A stretch of 23,347 nt of DNA from a virus. A program made the translations under genes and the position numbers. Under the pieces are notes generated by a model. That model did no database searches. It was given only the letters and a program-made list of their open reading frames with translations, and was not told where the DNA came from. Of this stretch, positions 5,201 through 10,368 are shown piece after piece. Position 1 is the first letter of the stretch. Each line of letters begins with the position of its first letter. The stretch covers positions 1 to 23,347 of IMG/VR virus record IMGVR_UViG_3300033571_010102, one strand, 5' to 3'.

Positions 5201-5259
5201 TGGTTGCATCCCTCACTGTGACTGAGGTGGACGTGGTTCGATCCCACTATCCAGTACCA
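5185..5259 (+). tRNA. tRNA-His (GTG)
   Basis: Acceptor GCTGGAT/ATCCAGT, anticodon arm CCTCA-CTGTGAC-TGAGG, T-loop TTCGATC, A73, encoded CCA. The discriminator A, instead of the usual bacterial C73, matches the atypical alphaproteobacterial tRNA-His class. The first 16 bases overlap the end of the preceding coding gene. Confidence 0.9.
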
Positions 5260-5286
5260 AAGCATACAGCTGTTTCAAATTATGTA

Positions 5287-5315
5287 TTGCTTGTTACTTA
5301 ATTATTAGCTATATT
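5287..5315 (+). promoter_or_regulatory. promoter TTGCTT-17-TATATT ahead of the TROVE block
   Basis: TTGCTT (5287-5292), 17-bp spacer, TATATT (5310-5315). It lies downstream of tRNA-His and would drive the zinc-ribbon micro-gene, RNA-A, RNA-B and the TROVE gene. Confidence 0.65.
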
Positions 5316-5344
5316 AATAATATAAAGAAAATAGGATCGCACAG

Positions 5345-5467
5345 ATGATTAACTGGTTTAAAAATCTTTTTAAAATAAAAACATGTAAGCACGATGGGTG
5401 TGGGTATCTACAACCTAATGTGCACGACCACAAATGTGCAATCTGCCGTCTTCCTATGGGAGAATGA
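5345..5467 (+). CDS. 40-aa putative zinc-binding protein
   Basis: ATG 5345 follows AGGA. The peptide MINWFKNLFKIKTCKHDGCGY...HDHKCAICRLPMGE has an amphipathic N-terminus, then CKHDGC and HDHKCAIC: paired Cys/His ligands typical of a single zinc ribbon or knuckle. Its stop is five bases before RNA-A and it is the first gene after the promoter at 5287. No family name recognised. Confidence 0.6.
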   Translation: MINWFKNLFKIKTCKHDGCGYLQPNVHDHKCAICRLPMGE

Positions 5468-5471
5468 ATAT

Positions 5472-5544
5472 AGGATCGCTTCAGCATACTTAGCTATGAA
5501 AGCACTTCACTTGTAATGAAACCAAAGCCGAAAGGCACGATCCT
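5472..5544 (+). ncRNA. RNA-A: candidate Y-RNA-like small RNA (73 nt)
   Basis: A perfect 7-bp closing stem AGGATCG/CGATCCT (5472-5478/5538-5544) is followed at once by CTTCAGCA, the motif shared with RNA-B and RNA-D. Inside are CATA...TATG and TTCA-CTTGTAA-TGAA arms and a GCC-GAAA-GGC tetraloop hairpin. The size and 7-bp stem resemble tRNA, with a TGT anticodon-like loop, but a T-arm is lacking. Position: just upstream of RNA-B and the TROVE gene. I infer a Ro-associated RNA; a degenerate tRNA-Thr is the alternative. Confidence 0.5.
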
Positions 5545-5564
5545 GAATAAACTATTGAAACCAT

Positions 5565-5653
5565 AGGTTGGTTTCAGCAACTAAAAACCGGGAATGGTTC
5601 CCAATTTGTCTATTAAACAAACTTAACGGTTCGAATCCGTGAAATACCAACCT
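5565..5653 (+). ncRNA. RNA-B: candidate Y RNA with tRNA-like module (89 nt)
   Basis: Closing stem AGGTTGG/CCAACCT (5565-5571/5647-5653), then TTTCAGCA, with TTTCA able to pair with TGAAA across a two-base bulge. Three hairpins inside imitate a tRNA cloverleaf: GGGAA-TGG-TTCCC, TTTGT-CTATTAA-ACAAA (a perfect 7-nt anticodon-type loop) and ACGG-TTCGAAT-CCGT (a T-arm). The T-arm does not abut the closing stem, so it is not a standard tRNA. Bacterial Y RNAs of the YrlA class pair both ends and carry such a module. It ends 13 bases before the TROVE start. Confidence 0.6.
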
Positions 5654-5666
5654 GAAAGGAAATATT

Positions 5667-7094
5667 ATGTCGTTTGTTAACGCAGTTAAAAATCAAAAGA
5701 ATAATGCTCCTGCTCGTACCGCTAATGGTATGAAGGCACGTGCCACTTCTGCATCACCTGTTCTTGATTTGTTCGGTATCATCGGTTCTGCACGCGGCAC
5801 TGATATTACCAAGCAATTTGTAGCAGCTTTTGTAGAAAACAAAGAGCTTACTCTTCGTATGCTTCTTTGGGCTCGTGATATTCGCGGTGGTGCTGGTGAA
5901 CGTGCTACCTTCCGTAATCTGCTCTCCGCGCTAGAGACTACCGACCCAACTCTAGCGGGTAAGCTTATGTCCAAGGTTCCTGAATTGGGACGTTGGGACG
6001 ACTTGTTCACCTACCGTGATCCGATCAACCGCAATAAAGCATTTGCATTCATTCGTGAAGCTCTTGCTAATAGCGATGGTCTTGCTGCAAAGTGGATGCC
6101 GCGTAAAGGTCCGATTGCTGTTGAATTGACTCGGTTCCTGGAACTGAGCCCTAAGCAGTATCGTAAGCTCATCGTTGGTCTGACTAATGTTGTTGAAAGC
6201 AAGATGTGTGCTAAGGAATGGGAAGCAATCAACTTCTCGCATGTTCCTTCAGTAGCTTCTGCTCGCTATCAAAAGGCTTTTGGTCGTAATGCAAAAGACG
6301 CATACTCTGCGTATATTGCAGAACTAAAGAAGCCGGTTGAACAGCGTGACCCTAAAGTCAAGATCAACGCGGGAGCAGTTTACCCTTACGATATCATTAA
6401 GTCGGTTGTAAAGGGTAATGCAGCTGTTGCAGATGAACAGTGGAAGGCTCTGCCTAACTACATCGGTGACGCTCGCATTCTGCCAATGGTTGACGTATCT
6501 GGTTCCATGGGTAGCCTCGGTTACTCTCATGGTTCACAACTGTCGCCTATTGACGTTGCAGTTTCGCTCGGTCTTTACTGTGCAGACAAGAACACTGGAG
6601 CTTTCAAGGATCTGTTTCTGACCTTCTCTAGTAGGCCGAAGATGGAACACCTTAAAGGTACTCTGTCTCATAAGATGGCTCAGATGAGCCGTGCTAATTG
6701 GGAAATGACCACTAACCTACATGCAGCGTTTGATGAGATTCTCAAAATCGCTGTGAACGGTAAAGTTTCTCAAGAGGACATGCCTCAGATGTTGCTTATC
6801 CTCTCGGACATGCAGTTTGACCAGTGCACTCGCTACGACGACTCTGCTATGCAGATGATTGCTCGTAAGTACGAAGCTGCTGGATACGCTGTGCCTAAGA
6901 TTGTGTTCTGGAACCTGTCAATGTACGGCAAAGAGAACGGTAACAGCCCCGTCAAGTTTGACGAACGCGGTACTGCTCATATCTCTGGCTTCTCGCCTGC
7001 GATCATGAAAAGCGTTCTTGCAAACGACCTTGAGGACTTTACTCCATACAATGTTATGGTAAAGACTCTTATGAACGATCGCTACGCCTACTAA
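5667..7094 (+). CDS. rsr: TROVE-domain Ro60/Rsr-like RNA-binding protein
   Basis: This 475-residue protein has the TROVE/Ro layout: helical-repeat region from about residue 20 to 265 (DLFGIIGSARGTDITKQF..., LLWARDIRGGAGERATFRNLL), then a von Willebrand A domain with a MIDAS motif DVSGS (276-280), threonines at 348-349 (MTTNLHAAF) and a later LSDMQFD. In characterised Ro proteins the helical ring binds misfolded RNA ends and Y RNAs, and bacterial Rsr works with exoribonucleases in RNA quality control. The start follows GAAAGGAAATATT. Candidate Y RNAs lie immediately on both sides. The gene is richer in GC and in optimal codons than its neighbours, suggesting strong expression. Confidence 0.9.
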   Translation: MSFVNAVKNQKNNAPARTANGMKARATSASPVLDLFGIIGSARGTDITKQFVAAFVENKELTLRMLLWARDIRGGAGERATFRNLLSALETTDPTLAGKLMSKVPELGRWDDLFTYRDPINRNKAFAFIREALANSDGLAAKWMPRKGPIAVELTRFLELSPKQYRKLIVGLTNVVESKMCAKEWEAINFSHVPSVASARYQKAFGRNAKDAYSAYIAELKKPVEQRDPKVKINAGAVYPYDIIKSVVKGNAAVADEQWKALPNYIGDARILPMVDVSGSMGSLGYSHGSQLSPIDVAVSLGLYCADKNTGAFKDLFLTFSSRPKMEHLKGTLSHKMAQMSRANWEMTTNLHAAFDEILKIAVNGKVSQEDMPQMLLILSDMQFDQCTRYDDSAMQMIARKYEAAGYAVPKIVFWNLSMYGKENGNSPVKFDERGTAHISGFSPAIMKSVLANDLEDFTPYNVMVKTLMNDRYAY

Positions 7095-7101
7095 GGCGTA
7101 G
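7082..7101 (+). other. inverted repeat around the TROVE stop codon
   Basis: CTACGCC (7082-7088) and GGCGTAG (7095-7101) form a perfect 7-bp stem with the TAA stop in its loop (TACTAA). No T-run follows, so it is not an intrinsic terminator. It may protect the mRNA 3' end or insulate the gene from RNA-C. Confidence 0.5.
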
Positions 7102-7111
7102 CTACTAAAAT

Positions 7112-7205
7112 AGGTTAGTTGCAGCAACAAATTTATAGCAGGTTCGATTCCTGTCTATCCAACCATAATCTGGACAGACGCCCATGGCGGGCAAAATGCT
7201 AACCT
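7112..7205 (+). ncRNA. RNA-C: candidate Y RNA downstream of TROVE (94 nt)
   Basis: Closing stem AGGTTAG/CTAACCT (7112-7118/7199-7205), then TTGCAGCA, a one-base variant of the RNA-A/B/D motif. Inside are a T-arm mimic GCAGG-TTCGATT-CCTGT and a hairpin GCCC-ATGGC-GGGC. The 3' side reads GCAAAATG next to the stem, like ACAAAAA in RNA-D. An overlapping tRNA-like end (CTATCCAACCA) exists, but no full tRNA can be drawn upstream of it. It begins 18 bases after the TROVE stop. Confidence 0.5.
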
Positions 7206-7228
7206 GAGTAAAAATTTTTAAAAAACTA

Positions 7229-7257
7229 TTGACTGCTTGTAAAAAATGAGTTATAAA
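7229..7257 (+). promoter_or_regulatory. promoter TTGACT-17-TATAAA
   Basis: TTGACT (7229-7234), 17-bp spacer, TATAAA (7252-7257). It would start transcription near 7264, just before a structured leader and the HNH gene. Confidence 0.6.
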
Positions 7258-7267
7258 TATTAAGTAA

Positions 7268-7316
7268 AGGCGAAAAGGGTAGCTCCCCTGACTTGTGCTC
7301 GCTCACAGTCTAGCCT
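7268..7316 (+). ncRNA. structured leader ahead of the HNH gene
   Basis: AGGC (7268-7271) can pair with GCCT (7313-7316), enclosing GGG-TAGCT-CCC and a hairpin with GACT/AGTC and GTG/CAC pairs around CTCGCT (7290-7310). It sits at the 5' end of the transcript from the promoter at 7229. It may be another small RNA or a 5'-UTR control element; no known riboswitch consensus is seen. Confidence 0.35.
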
Positions 7317-7335
7317 ATATTTAGCGAGAAATAAT

Positions 7336-7896
7336 ATGAAAGATATAGATCTAGAACCCGTAGCAGTATGGAGAAAAAATTTAAAGCAAAGAGCAGTTAA
7401 TCTATTTGAAGGTAAATGCTGTGTATGTGGTTACAATAGATGTTTAGCTGCTTTAGAATTTCATCATTTAGACCCTTCTAAAAAAGATTTTTCTATATCC
7501 CAGGCATATGCTAATCCCAAAAAATGGGAATACATAGTAGCAGAATTAGAGAAATGTGTTTTAGTATGTTCTAATTGCCATAGGGAAATACATCAAGGAA
7601 TTCTAGAATTAGAAAATAAAACCTATATACTAACTGAAAAAGACTATAGAATAGTAGAAAAAACACATCATCACTGTACATGTGGTTCTGTAATTAGATT
7701 ATCTGCTAAATACTGCTCTCCAGAGTGTTCTTCTAAAGGAGCTATGACTAAAGATTGGTACGCAGAAAAAGATAATATTATAACTATGCGTGATGACAAA
7801 AAACTATCATATGTTGCAATAGGATTACACTACAAAGTATCCGATCATACAGTTAGAAAATGGTATTTAAAATTTAAAAATAGCATTCCCAGTTAG
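7336..7896 (+). CDS. HNH endonuclease with C-terminal zinc ribbon and HTH, inserted in the tRNA array
   Basis: In this 186-residue protein, CCVCGYN...LEFHHLDPSKKDF...CVLVCSNCHREIH (about residues 29-94) is an HNH module with two zinc-binding Cys pairs and a FHHLD catalytic centre. A second Cys cluster (CTCGSVIRLSAKYCSPEC) and a helix-turn-helix-like tail (LSYVAIGLHYKVSDHTVRKWYLKFK) would read the target. The gene is markedly AT-rich beside the tRNAs. Its last four codons run into tRNA-Asn, overlapping the acceptor strand, as expected for an element that arrived beside a tRNA. Likely a free-standing homing endonuclease. Confidence 0.82.
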   Translation: MKDIDLEPVAVWRKNLKQRAVNLFEGKCCVCGYNRCLAALEFHHLDPSKKDFSISQAYANPKKWEYIVAELEKCVLVCSNCHREIHQGILELENKTYILTEKDYRIVEKTHHHCTCGSVIRLSAKYCSPECSSKGAMTKDWYAEKDNIITMRDDKKLSYVAIGLHYKVSDHTVRKWYLKFKNSIPS

Positions 7897-7964
7897 CACT
7901 CTAGGCGAGCGCGTTCGGCTGTTAACCGAAAATAAGGTTGGTTCGAATCCAACACTGGGAGCCA
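7887..7964 (+). tRNA. tRNA-Asn (GTT)
   Basis: Acceptor TCCCAGT/ACTGGGA, anticodon arm TTCGG-CTGTTAA-CCGAA, T-arm GTTGG-TTCGAAT-CCAAC, G73, encoded CCA. The first ten bases overlap the HNH coding end. Confidence 0.95.
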
Positions 7965-7972
7965 AATATCAT

Positions 7973-8048
7973 TGCGGGGTAGAGAAGAGGCATCTTGCTT
8001 GGCTCATAACCAAGAGATCGGAGGTTCGAGTCCTCCCCACCGCAACCA
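7973..8048 (+). tRNA. initiator-like tRNA-Met (CAT)
   Basis: TGCGGGGTAGAG at the 5' end, GGCTCATAACC at the anticodon and CCGCAACCA at the 3' end closely follow bacterial tRNA-fMet. The first position is T opposite A72, a weak pair where E. coli has C1/A72. The anticodon stem CTTGG/CCAAG has two of the three G-C pairs typical of initiators. T-arm GGAGG-TTCGAGT-CCTCC, with one extra C before the acceptor strand. It could act in initiation, or be an elongator or Ile2 tRNA. Confidence 0.8.
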
Positions 8049-8049
8049 A

Positions 8050-8211
8050 AATTGATCGGTAACGCGAGGTGGTACTTACTTATTGATCGAAACCGCAGAC
8101 CCGCTAGTCGGGGTAGAATAGTGGAAGATATAGTCGGCTTCCACATTATAGCCAACGTCCTAGACACTGCGAAACCTGCGGCTTTGTAGCAGTTATAGAT
8201 AGCTAGGAGAC
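8050..8211 (+). ncRNA. structured RNA spacer between tRNA-fMet-like and tRNA-Ser
   Basis: Hairpins CCCG-CTAGT-CGGG (8100-8112), GTGGAAG/CTTCCAC (8121-8127/8138-8144) and a long nested hairpin TCCTAG/CTAGGA (8158-8163/8203-8208) enclosing ACTGC/GCAGT. ATTGATCG occurs twice (8051, 8082) as a direct repeat. I find no single closing stem here. No coding frame with a ribosome-binding site. Confidence 0.35.
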
Positions 8212-8243
8212 CTGCCATGAGGGAGTAGATTGGCAATTATAGA

Positions 8244-8331
8244 GGAAAGTTGGGCGAGCGGTTTATGCCTACAGTCTTGAAAACTGTCGAACCGCAAGGT
8301 TCCGTGAGTTCGAATCTCACACTTTCCGCCA
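8244..8331 (+). tRNA. tRNA-Ser (TGA)
   Basis: Class II tRNA: acceptor GGAAAGT/ACTTTCC, anticodon arm ACAGT-CTTGAAA-ACTGT, variable arm GAACC-GCAA-GGTTC, T-arm GTGAG-TTCGAAT-CTCAC, G73, encoded CCA. Confidence 0.96.
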
Positions 8332-8337
8332 TGTTTA

Positions 8338-8402
8338 AGGATCGGTTCAGCAAAACTTTACGCTAAATCATTTGGATTGTCTTAGCGGACAAAAACGATC
8401 CT
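8338..8402 (+). ncRNA. RNA-D: RNA-A-like small RNA (65 nt)
   Basis: Its closing stem AGGATCG/CGATCCT (8338-8344/8396-8402) is identical to that of RNA-A, followed by GTTCAGCA and, on the 3' side, ACAAAAA. The body is one long hairpin (CGCTAA/TTAGCG with inner ATC/GAT) and has no tRNA features. The shared stem and motif with a different body argue that the closing end is the functional, conserved part, as in Ro-binding stems of Y RNAs. Confidence 0.5.
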
Positions 8403-8412
8403 GTTATTATTT

Positions 8413-8485
8413 GGGGCGGGTAATGGGTTACGGGTGATCCTTGCAAGATCGCTGTCGTTGGGTTCGATTCCCAGTCGCTCCACCA
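8413..8485 (+). tRNA. tRNA-Ala (TGC)
   Basis: Acceptor GGGGCGG/TCGCTCC with the G3-U70 alanine determinant, anticodon arm TGATC-CTTGCAA-GATCG, T-arm TTGGG-TTCGATT-CCCAG, A73, encoded CCA. Confidence 0.93.
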
Positions 8486-8491
8486 AGTTAC

Positions 8492-8590
8492 CGGTTTTCG
8501 GTTACGTCCGGTCTACTACTGGCAAGCTGCTCGGCTCGATTAAGTTGCGGTATGAGGGTTAGCCCAAGGGTAAGATGTAGATAAAAACCG
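8492..8590 (+). ncRNA. structured RNA, ends paired (99 nt)
   Basis: CGGTTTT (8492-8498) pairs with AAAACCG (8584-8590). Then CGG...CCG forms a hairpin and TCTAC pairs with GTAGA as an inner stem, holding AGC...GCT and GGG-TTAG-CCC hairpins. The outer stem / hairpin / inner stem order recalls the RNA at 2850. It fills the spacer between tRNA-Ala and tRNA-Gly. Confidence 0.45.
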
Positions 8591-8601
8591 ATTAGAATAA
8601 C

Positions 8602-8676
8602 GCGGAGGTAGCTCAGGGGTAGAGCTTCTGCTTGCCAAGCAGACGGTCGTGGGTTCGAATCCCATTCTCCGCTCCA
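8602..8676 (+). tRNA. tRNA-Gly (GCC)
   Basis: Acceptor GCGGAGG/TCTCCGC, D arm GCTCAGGGGTAGAGC, anticodon arm TCTGC-TTGCCAA-GCAGA, T-arm GTGGG-TTCGAAT-CCCAT, encoded CCA. Confidence 0.96.
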
Positions 8677-8680
8677 AATT

Positions 8681-8792
8681 AGTGTATGTGTAAGATTCAG
8701 AGCCTAACGATTTTCTATCCTGTTCCTAGGAATGCGGGTGTGGGGATACGGTGAGGGTATCGCATAACCCTTGTATTGCGGTGGCATACACT
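8681..8792 (+). ncRNA. structured RNA, ends paired (112 nt)
   Basis: An 8-bp closing stem AGTGTATG/CATACACT (8681-8688/8785-8792) encloses TATCC/GGATA around TTCC-TA-GGAA and a hairpin GGGTAT/ATAACCC with one bulge. ATTCAGAG near the 5' side faintly recalls the TTCAGCA motif of RNA-A/B/D. It fills the tRNA-Gly/tRNA-Asp spacer. Confidence 0.45.
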
Positions 8793-8801
8793 ATTCAAAT
8801 T

Positions 8802-8875
8802 GGCCCTATGGTATATAGGTATTACACTAGGCTGTCTACCTGGTGAACGCGGTTCGAGTCCGCGTAGGGTCGCCA
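8802..8875 (+). tRNA. tRNA-Asp (GTC)
   Basis: Acceptor GGCCCTA/TAGGGTC, anticodon arm CTAGG-CTGTCTA-CCTGG, T-arm CGCGG-TTCGAGT-CCGCG, G73, encoded CCA. Last tRNA of the array. Confidence 0.94.
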
Positions 8876-8891
8876 TAAATCAATTTACTAA

Positions 8892-8920
8892 TTGCATACT
8901 TACTGTTTTTAAGTTATATT
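8892..8920 (+). promoter_or_regulatory. promoter of the stand-alone ncRNA, TTGCAT-17-TATATT
   Basis: TTGCAT (8892-8897), 17-bp spacer, TATATT (8915-8920). The spacer closely matches that of the promoter at 1939. Initiation is expected near 8927. Confidence 0.65.
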
Positions 8921-8926
8921 ATTAAA

Positions 8927-9138
8927 TATAGAGTTTCCGAATTCTACTCTGCGGAGAGGTAGTAGGAATGGTTTTCGCAGTTGTACCTTAACAACTGCCT
9001 TTAGTATCAGTTGGGACATCCTAGCTGCTTACGTCATAGACAATGCAGGCCAAATAATTTATAGCCTACTGATATTTACCTTGCTAACGCAAGTGATAAA
9101 GCTAGAGTATTGCTACTCTAGCTTTATTCTTTTTTATT
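8927..9138 (+). ncRNA. stand-alone structured ncRNA with own promoter and terminator (about 210 nt)
   Basis: The transcript from the promoter at 8892 to the terminator at 9098 has no credible coding frame. It holds a hairpin ATTCTA-CTCT-GCGG-AGAG-type (8941-8969), a perfect 8-bp hairpin GCAGTTGT/ACAACTGC (8977-8998) and a closed domain TATCAGT/ACTGATA (9005-9011/9068-9074) with CTGC/GCAG and GGC/GCC helices inside. It is the clearest dedicated non-coding gene here besides tRNA and tmRNA. No family recognised. Confidence 0.6.
9098..9138 (+). terminator. intrinsic terminator after the ncRNA
   Basis: A perfect 10-bp stem AAAGCTAGAG/CTCTAGCTTT (9098-9107/9116-9125) with loop TATTGCTA, then ATTCTTTTTTATT. 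Confidence 0.85.
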
Positions 9139-9140
9139 GC

Positions 9141-9170
9141 TTGCTTGTGTTTTTTATGATAACTTATAAA
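9141..9170 (+). promoter_or_regulatory. candidate promoter TTGCTT-18-TATAAA
   Basis: TTGCTT (9141-9146) and TATAAA (9165-9170) spaced by 18 bp lie between the terminator and the gene at 9183. The last bases are very close to the ribosome-binding site AAAGGAG, so the leader would be short. Confidence 0.4.
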
Positions 9171-9182
9171 AAAGGAGTTATC

Positions 9183-9575
9183 ATGTTAGAGTTACTATTA
9201 ATTATATTTCTTATAATATTTCCGCTAATAGCTATCTTCTCTTTTGTATCTACTGTAACTACGGGTGTATATGACTGGTCTAAAAATCAGACACGAGAAA
9301 ATAATTATTACGAACCTGAAGATGATAGTAATTACTATGATCCGGCAGCATATGATAATCATTATGAACCAGTTCAAAGCACTAAAACTATTAAACCAGC
9401 TAAACAGAGTAAAAGTATTTATAAACGCACTAAGCCTAGCAAGCCTAAAAAGCAAAAAACTGATTTCTCTGACTATGCTGGGTATCCAGAAAGTTTTGAG
9501 GACTCAGAAGAGTTTAAACAGTTATTAGAGACTAGTGACTTTGATGTTAGGGACTATTTGAAAAAGAATGATTAA
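9183..9575 (+). CDS. membrane-anchored hydrophilic protein, 130 aa
   Basis: ATG 9183 follows AAAGGAGTTATC. An upstream in-frame ATG at 9081 is rejected because it lies in the ncRNA and terminator. Residues 1-24 (MLELLLIIFLIIFPLIAIFSFVST) form one transmembrane helix. The rest is soluble, first Tyr/Asp/Asn-rich, then a Lys/Thr/Pro-rich stretch (KTIKPAKQSKSIYKRTKPSKPKKQK), then an acidic end. An inner-membrane anchor with a cytoplasmic tail is likely; function unknown. Confidence 0.7.
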   Translation: MLELLLIIFLIIFPLIAIFSFVSTVTTGVYDWSKNQTRENNYYEPEDDSNYYDPAAYDNHYEPVQSTKTIKPAKQSKSIYKRTKPSKPKKQKTDFSDYAGYPESFEDSEEFKQLLETSDFDVRDYLKKND

Positions 9576-9690
9576 GCGTCTTAGTGTTATAATTATAAGC
9601 GCAATAGCTGCTATATACATTAGCTTTATATGGTATAATGTAGCTATTGATTTCGTTAAATCTTTAGAGGAACTTGCAAGTTATGATTAA
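9568..9690 (+). CDS. 40-aa membrane micro-protein
   Basis: ATG 9568 overlaps the stop of the previous gene in ATGATTAA, with AAAAAGA upstream. Residues 5-27 (LSVIIISAIAAIYISFIWYNVAI) form a membrane helix followed by an acidic tail. Coupled translation with both neighbours; the same ATGATTAA junction recurs at its own end. Confidence 0.5.
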   Translation: MIKRLSVIIISAIAAIYISFIWYNVAIDFVKSLEELASYD

Positions 9691-9874
9691 ACCTTTAGAC
9701 ATTGCTATAGCTTTTATGTTTGCAGATACCTGGGCTAAAGTATTTATGATTTGGCTTACTGCAGAAACGCTACTTTTAGATATGGTATCTTTTATAGTGT
9801 TGTGGTTTATTTGGGATGTGTGGTCGTCAGGATACTGCAAATTACGAAAACAGGTGGCAAACAATGGATTATAA
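9683..9874 (+). CDS. 63-aa membrane protein
   Basis: ATG 9683 overlaps the preceding stop. Two hydrophobic segments (residues 5-30 and 33-50, with WLTAETLLLDMVSFIVLWFIWDVW) suggest a small two-helix membrane protein with a basic C-terminus (KLRKQ). It may form a complex with the two membrane proteins before it. No family recognised. Confidence 0.55.
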   Translation: MIKPLDIAIAFMFADTWAKVFMIWLTAETLLLDMVSFIVLWFIWDVWSSGYCKLRKQVANNGL

Positions 9875-10049
9875 TATAATTGATGAAGGTACAATAAGAA
9901 TTATTGATTTTGAAAAACCTCATTGGCAGTGGTGTTTAGATGGTAATTGGAGTTTAGTATTCTCTTCATATTCTGCGCCAAACCCATTCAACAGGCTGAT
10001 GCAAAAGTTAATTTTAGGAATTCATTGGAGAAGAATAAATGACCGATAA
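9864..10049 (+). CDS. hypothetical protein, 61 aa
   Basis: ATG 9864 follows AGGTGGC and overlaps the previous stop. The protein is rich in Trp and Asn (HWQWCLDGNWSLVFSSY) and ends in a basic helix. Downstream it overlaps the gene at 10039. No family recognised. Confidence 0.5.
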   Translation: MDYNIIDEGTIRIIDFEKPHWQWCLDGNWSLVFSSYSAPNPFNRLMQKLILGIHWRRINDR

Positions 10050-10368
10050 GTATGTGCTAATCACTACAATTTCTACTTTTAGACATAGGTATGCTGTGCC
10101 GCTCTCAGCTATGCAAGCTGTGGCCAAAGATTATGGTGTAGAGCTTACCGATGAGCAAGCTATTGAGTGGGCTAAAGATAGTGTTGTTATGAACGAAGTA
10201 CGTGAGTTTTCTCAAAGTCACGTAAACGAAGATATTATTGACGCAGTGCTGCTCACTCAGGACGAAACTTTGAAGCAGTTTGATGCAGACAACTCATATC
10301 TTTCTGGTTGGTCGTTTGAACAAAAACTTAAATATCTTGACAATTGGGAGGAAAACCACGATGCCTAA
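10039..10368 (+). CDS. hypothetical protein, 109 aa
   Basis: ATG 10039 lies inside the end of the preceding gene. The protein starts MTDKYVLITTISTFRHRYAVPLSAMQAVAKDYGVELTDEQAIEWAKDSV and is acidic, soluble and mixed alpha/beta. The pattern of a short beta start followed by helices is common among small phage proteins, but I recognise no named family. Confidence 0.6.
   Translation: MTDKYVLITTISTFRHRYAVPLSAMQAVAKDYGVELTDEQAIEWAKDSVVMNEVREFSQSHVNEDIIDAVLLTQDETLKQFDADNSYLSGWSFEQKLKYLDNWEENHDA

Noticed and set aside
5472-5544. tRNA-Thr (TGT)
   Set aside because: It has a 7-bp acceptor-like stem and a CTTGTAA loop, but the T-arm is replaced by a GCC-GAAA-GGC hairpin, there is no CCA, and RNA-D shares the ends without any tRNA feature.
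5693-6530. Long minus-strand frames opposite the TROVE gene
   Set aside because: They mirror the codon pattern of the real gene and have no start signals or recognisable domains; all other genes are on the plus strand.
7112-7166. Truncated tRNA ending CTATCCAACCA
   Set aside because: The sequence upstream is too short for D and anticodon arms, and the acceptor pairing is imperfect. The longer 7-bp pairing with 7199-7205 explains it better.
9081-9182. N-terminal extension of the 130-aa membrane protein from ATG 9081
   Set aside because: It would translate the terminator hairpin and the ncRNA; ATG 9183 has a strong ribosome-binding site.
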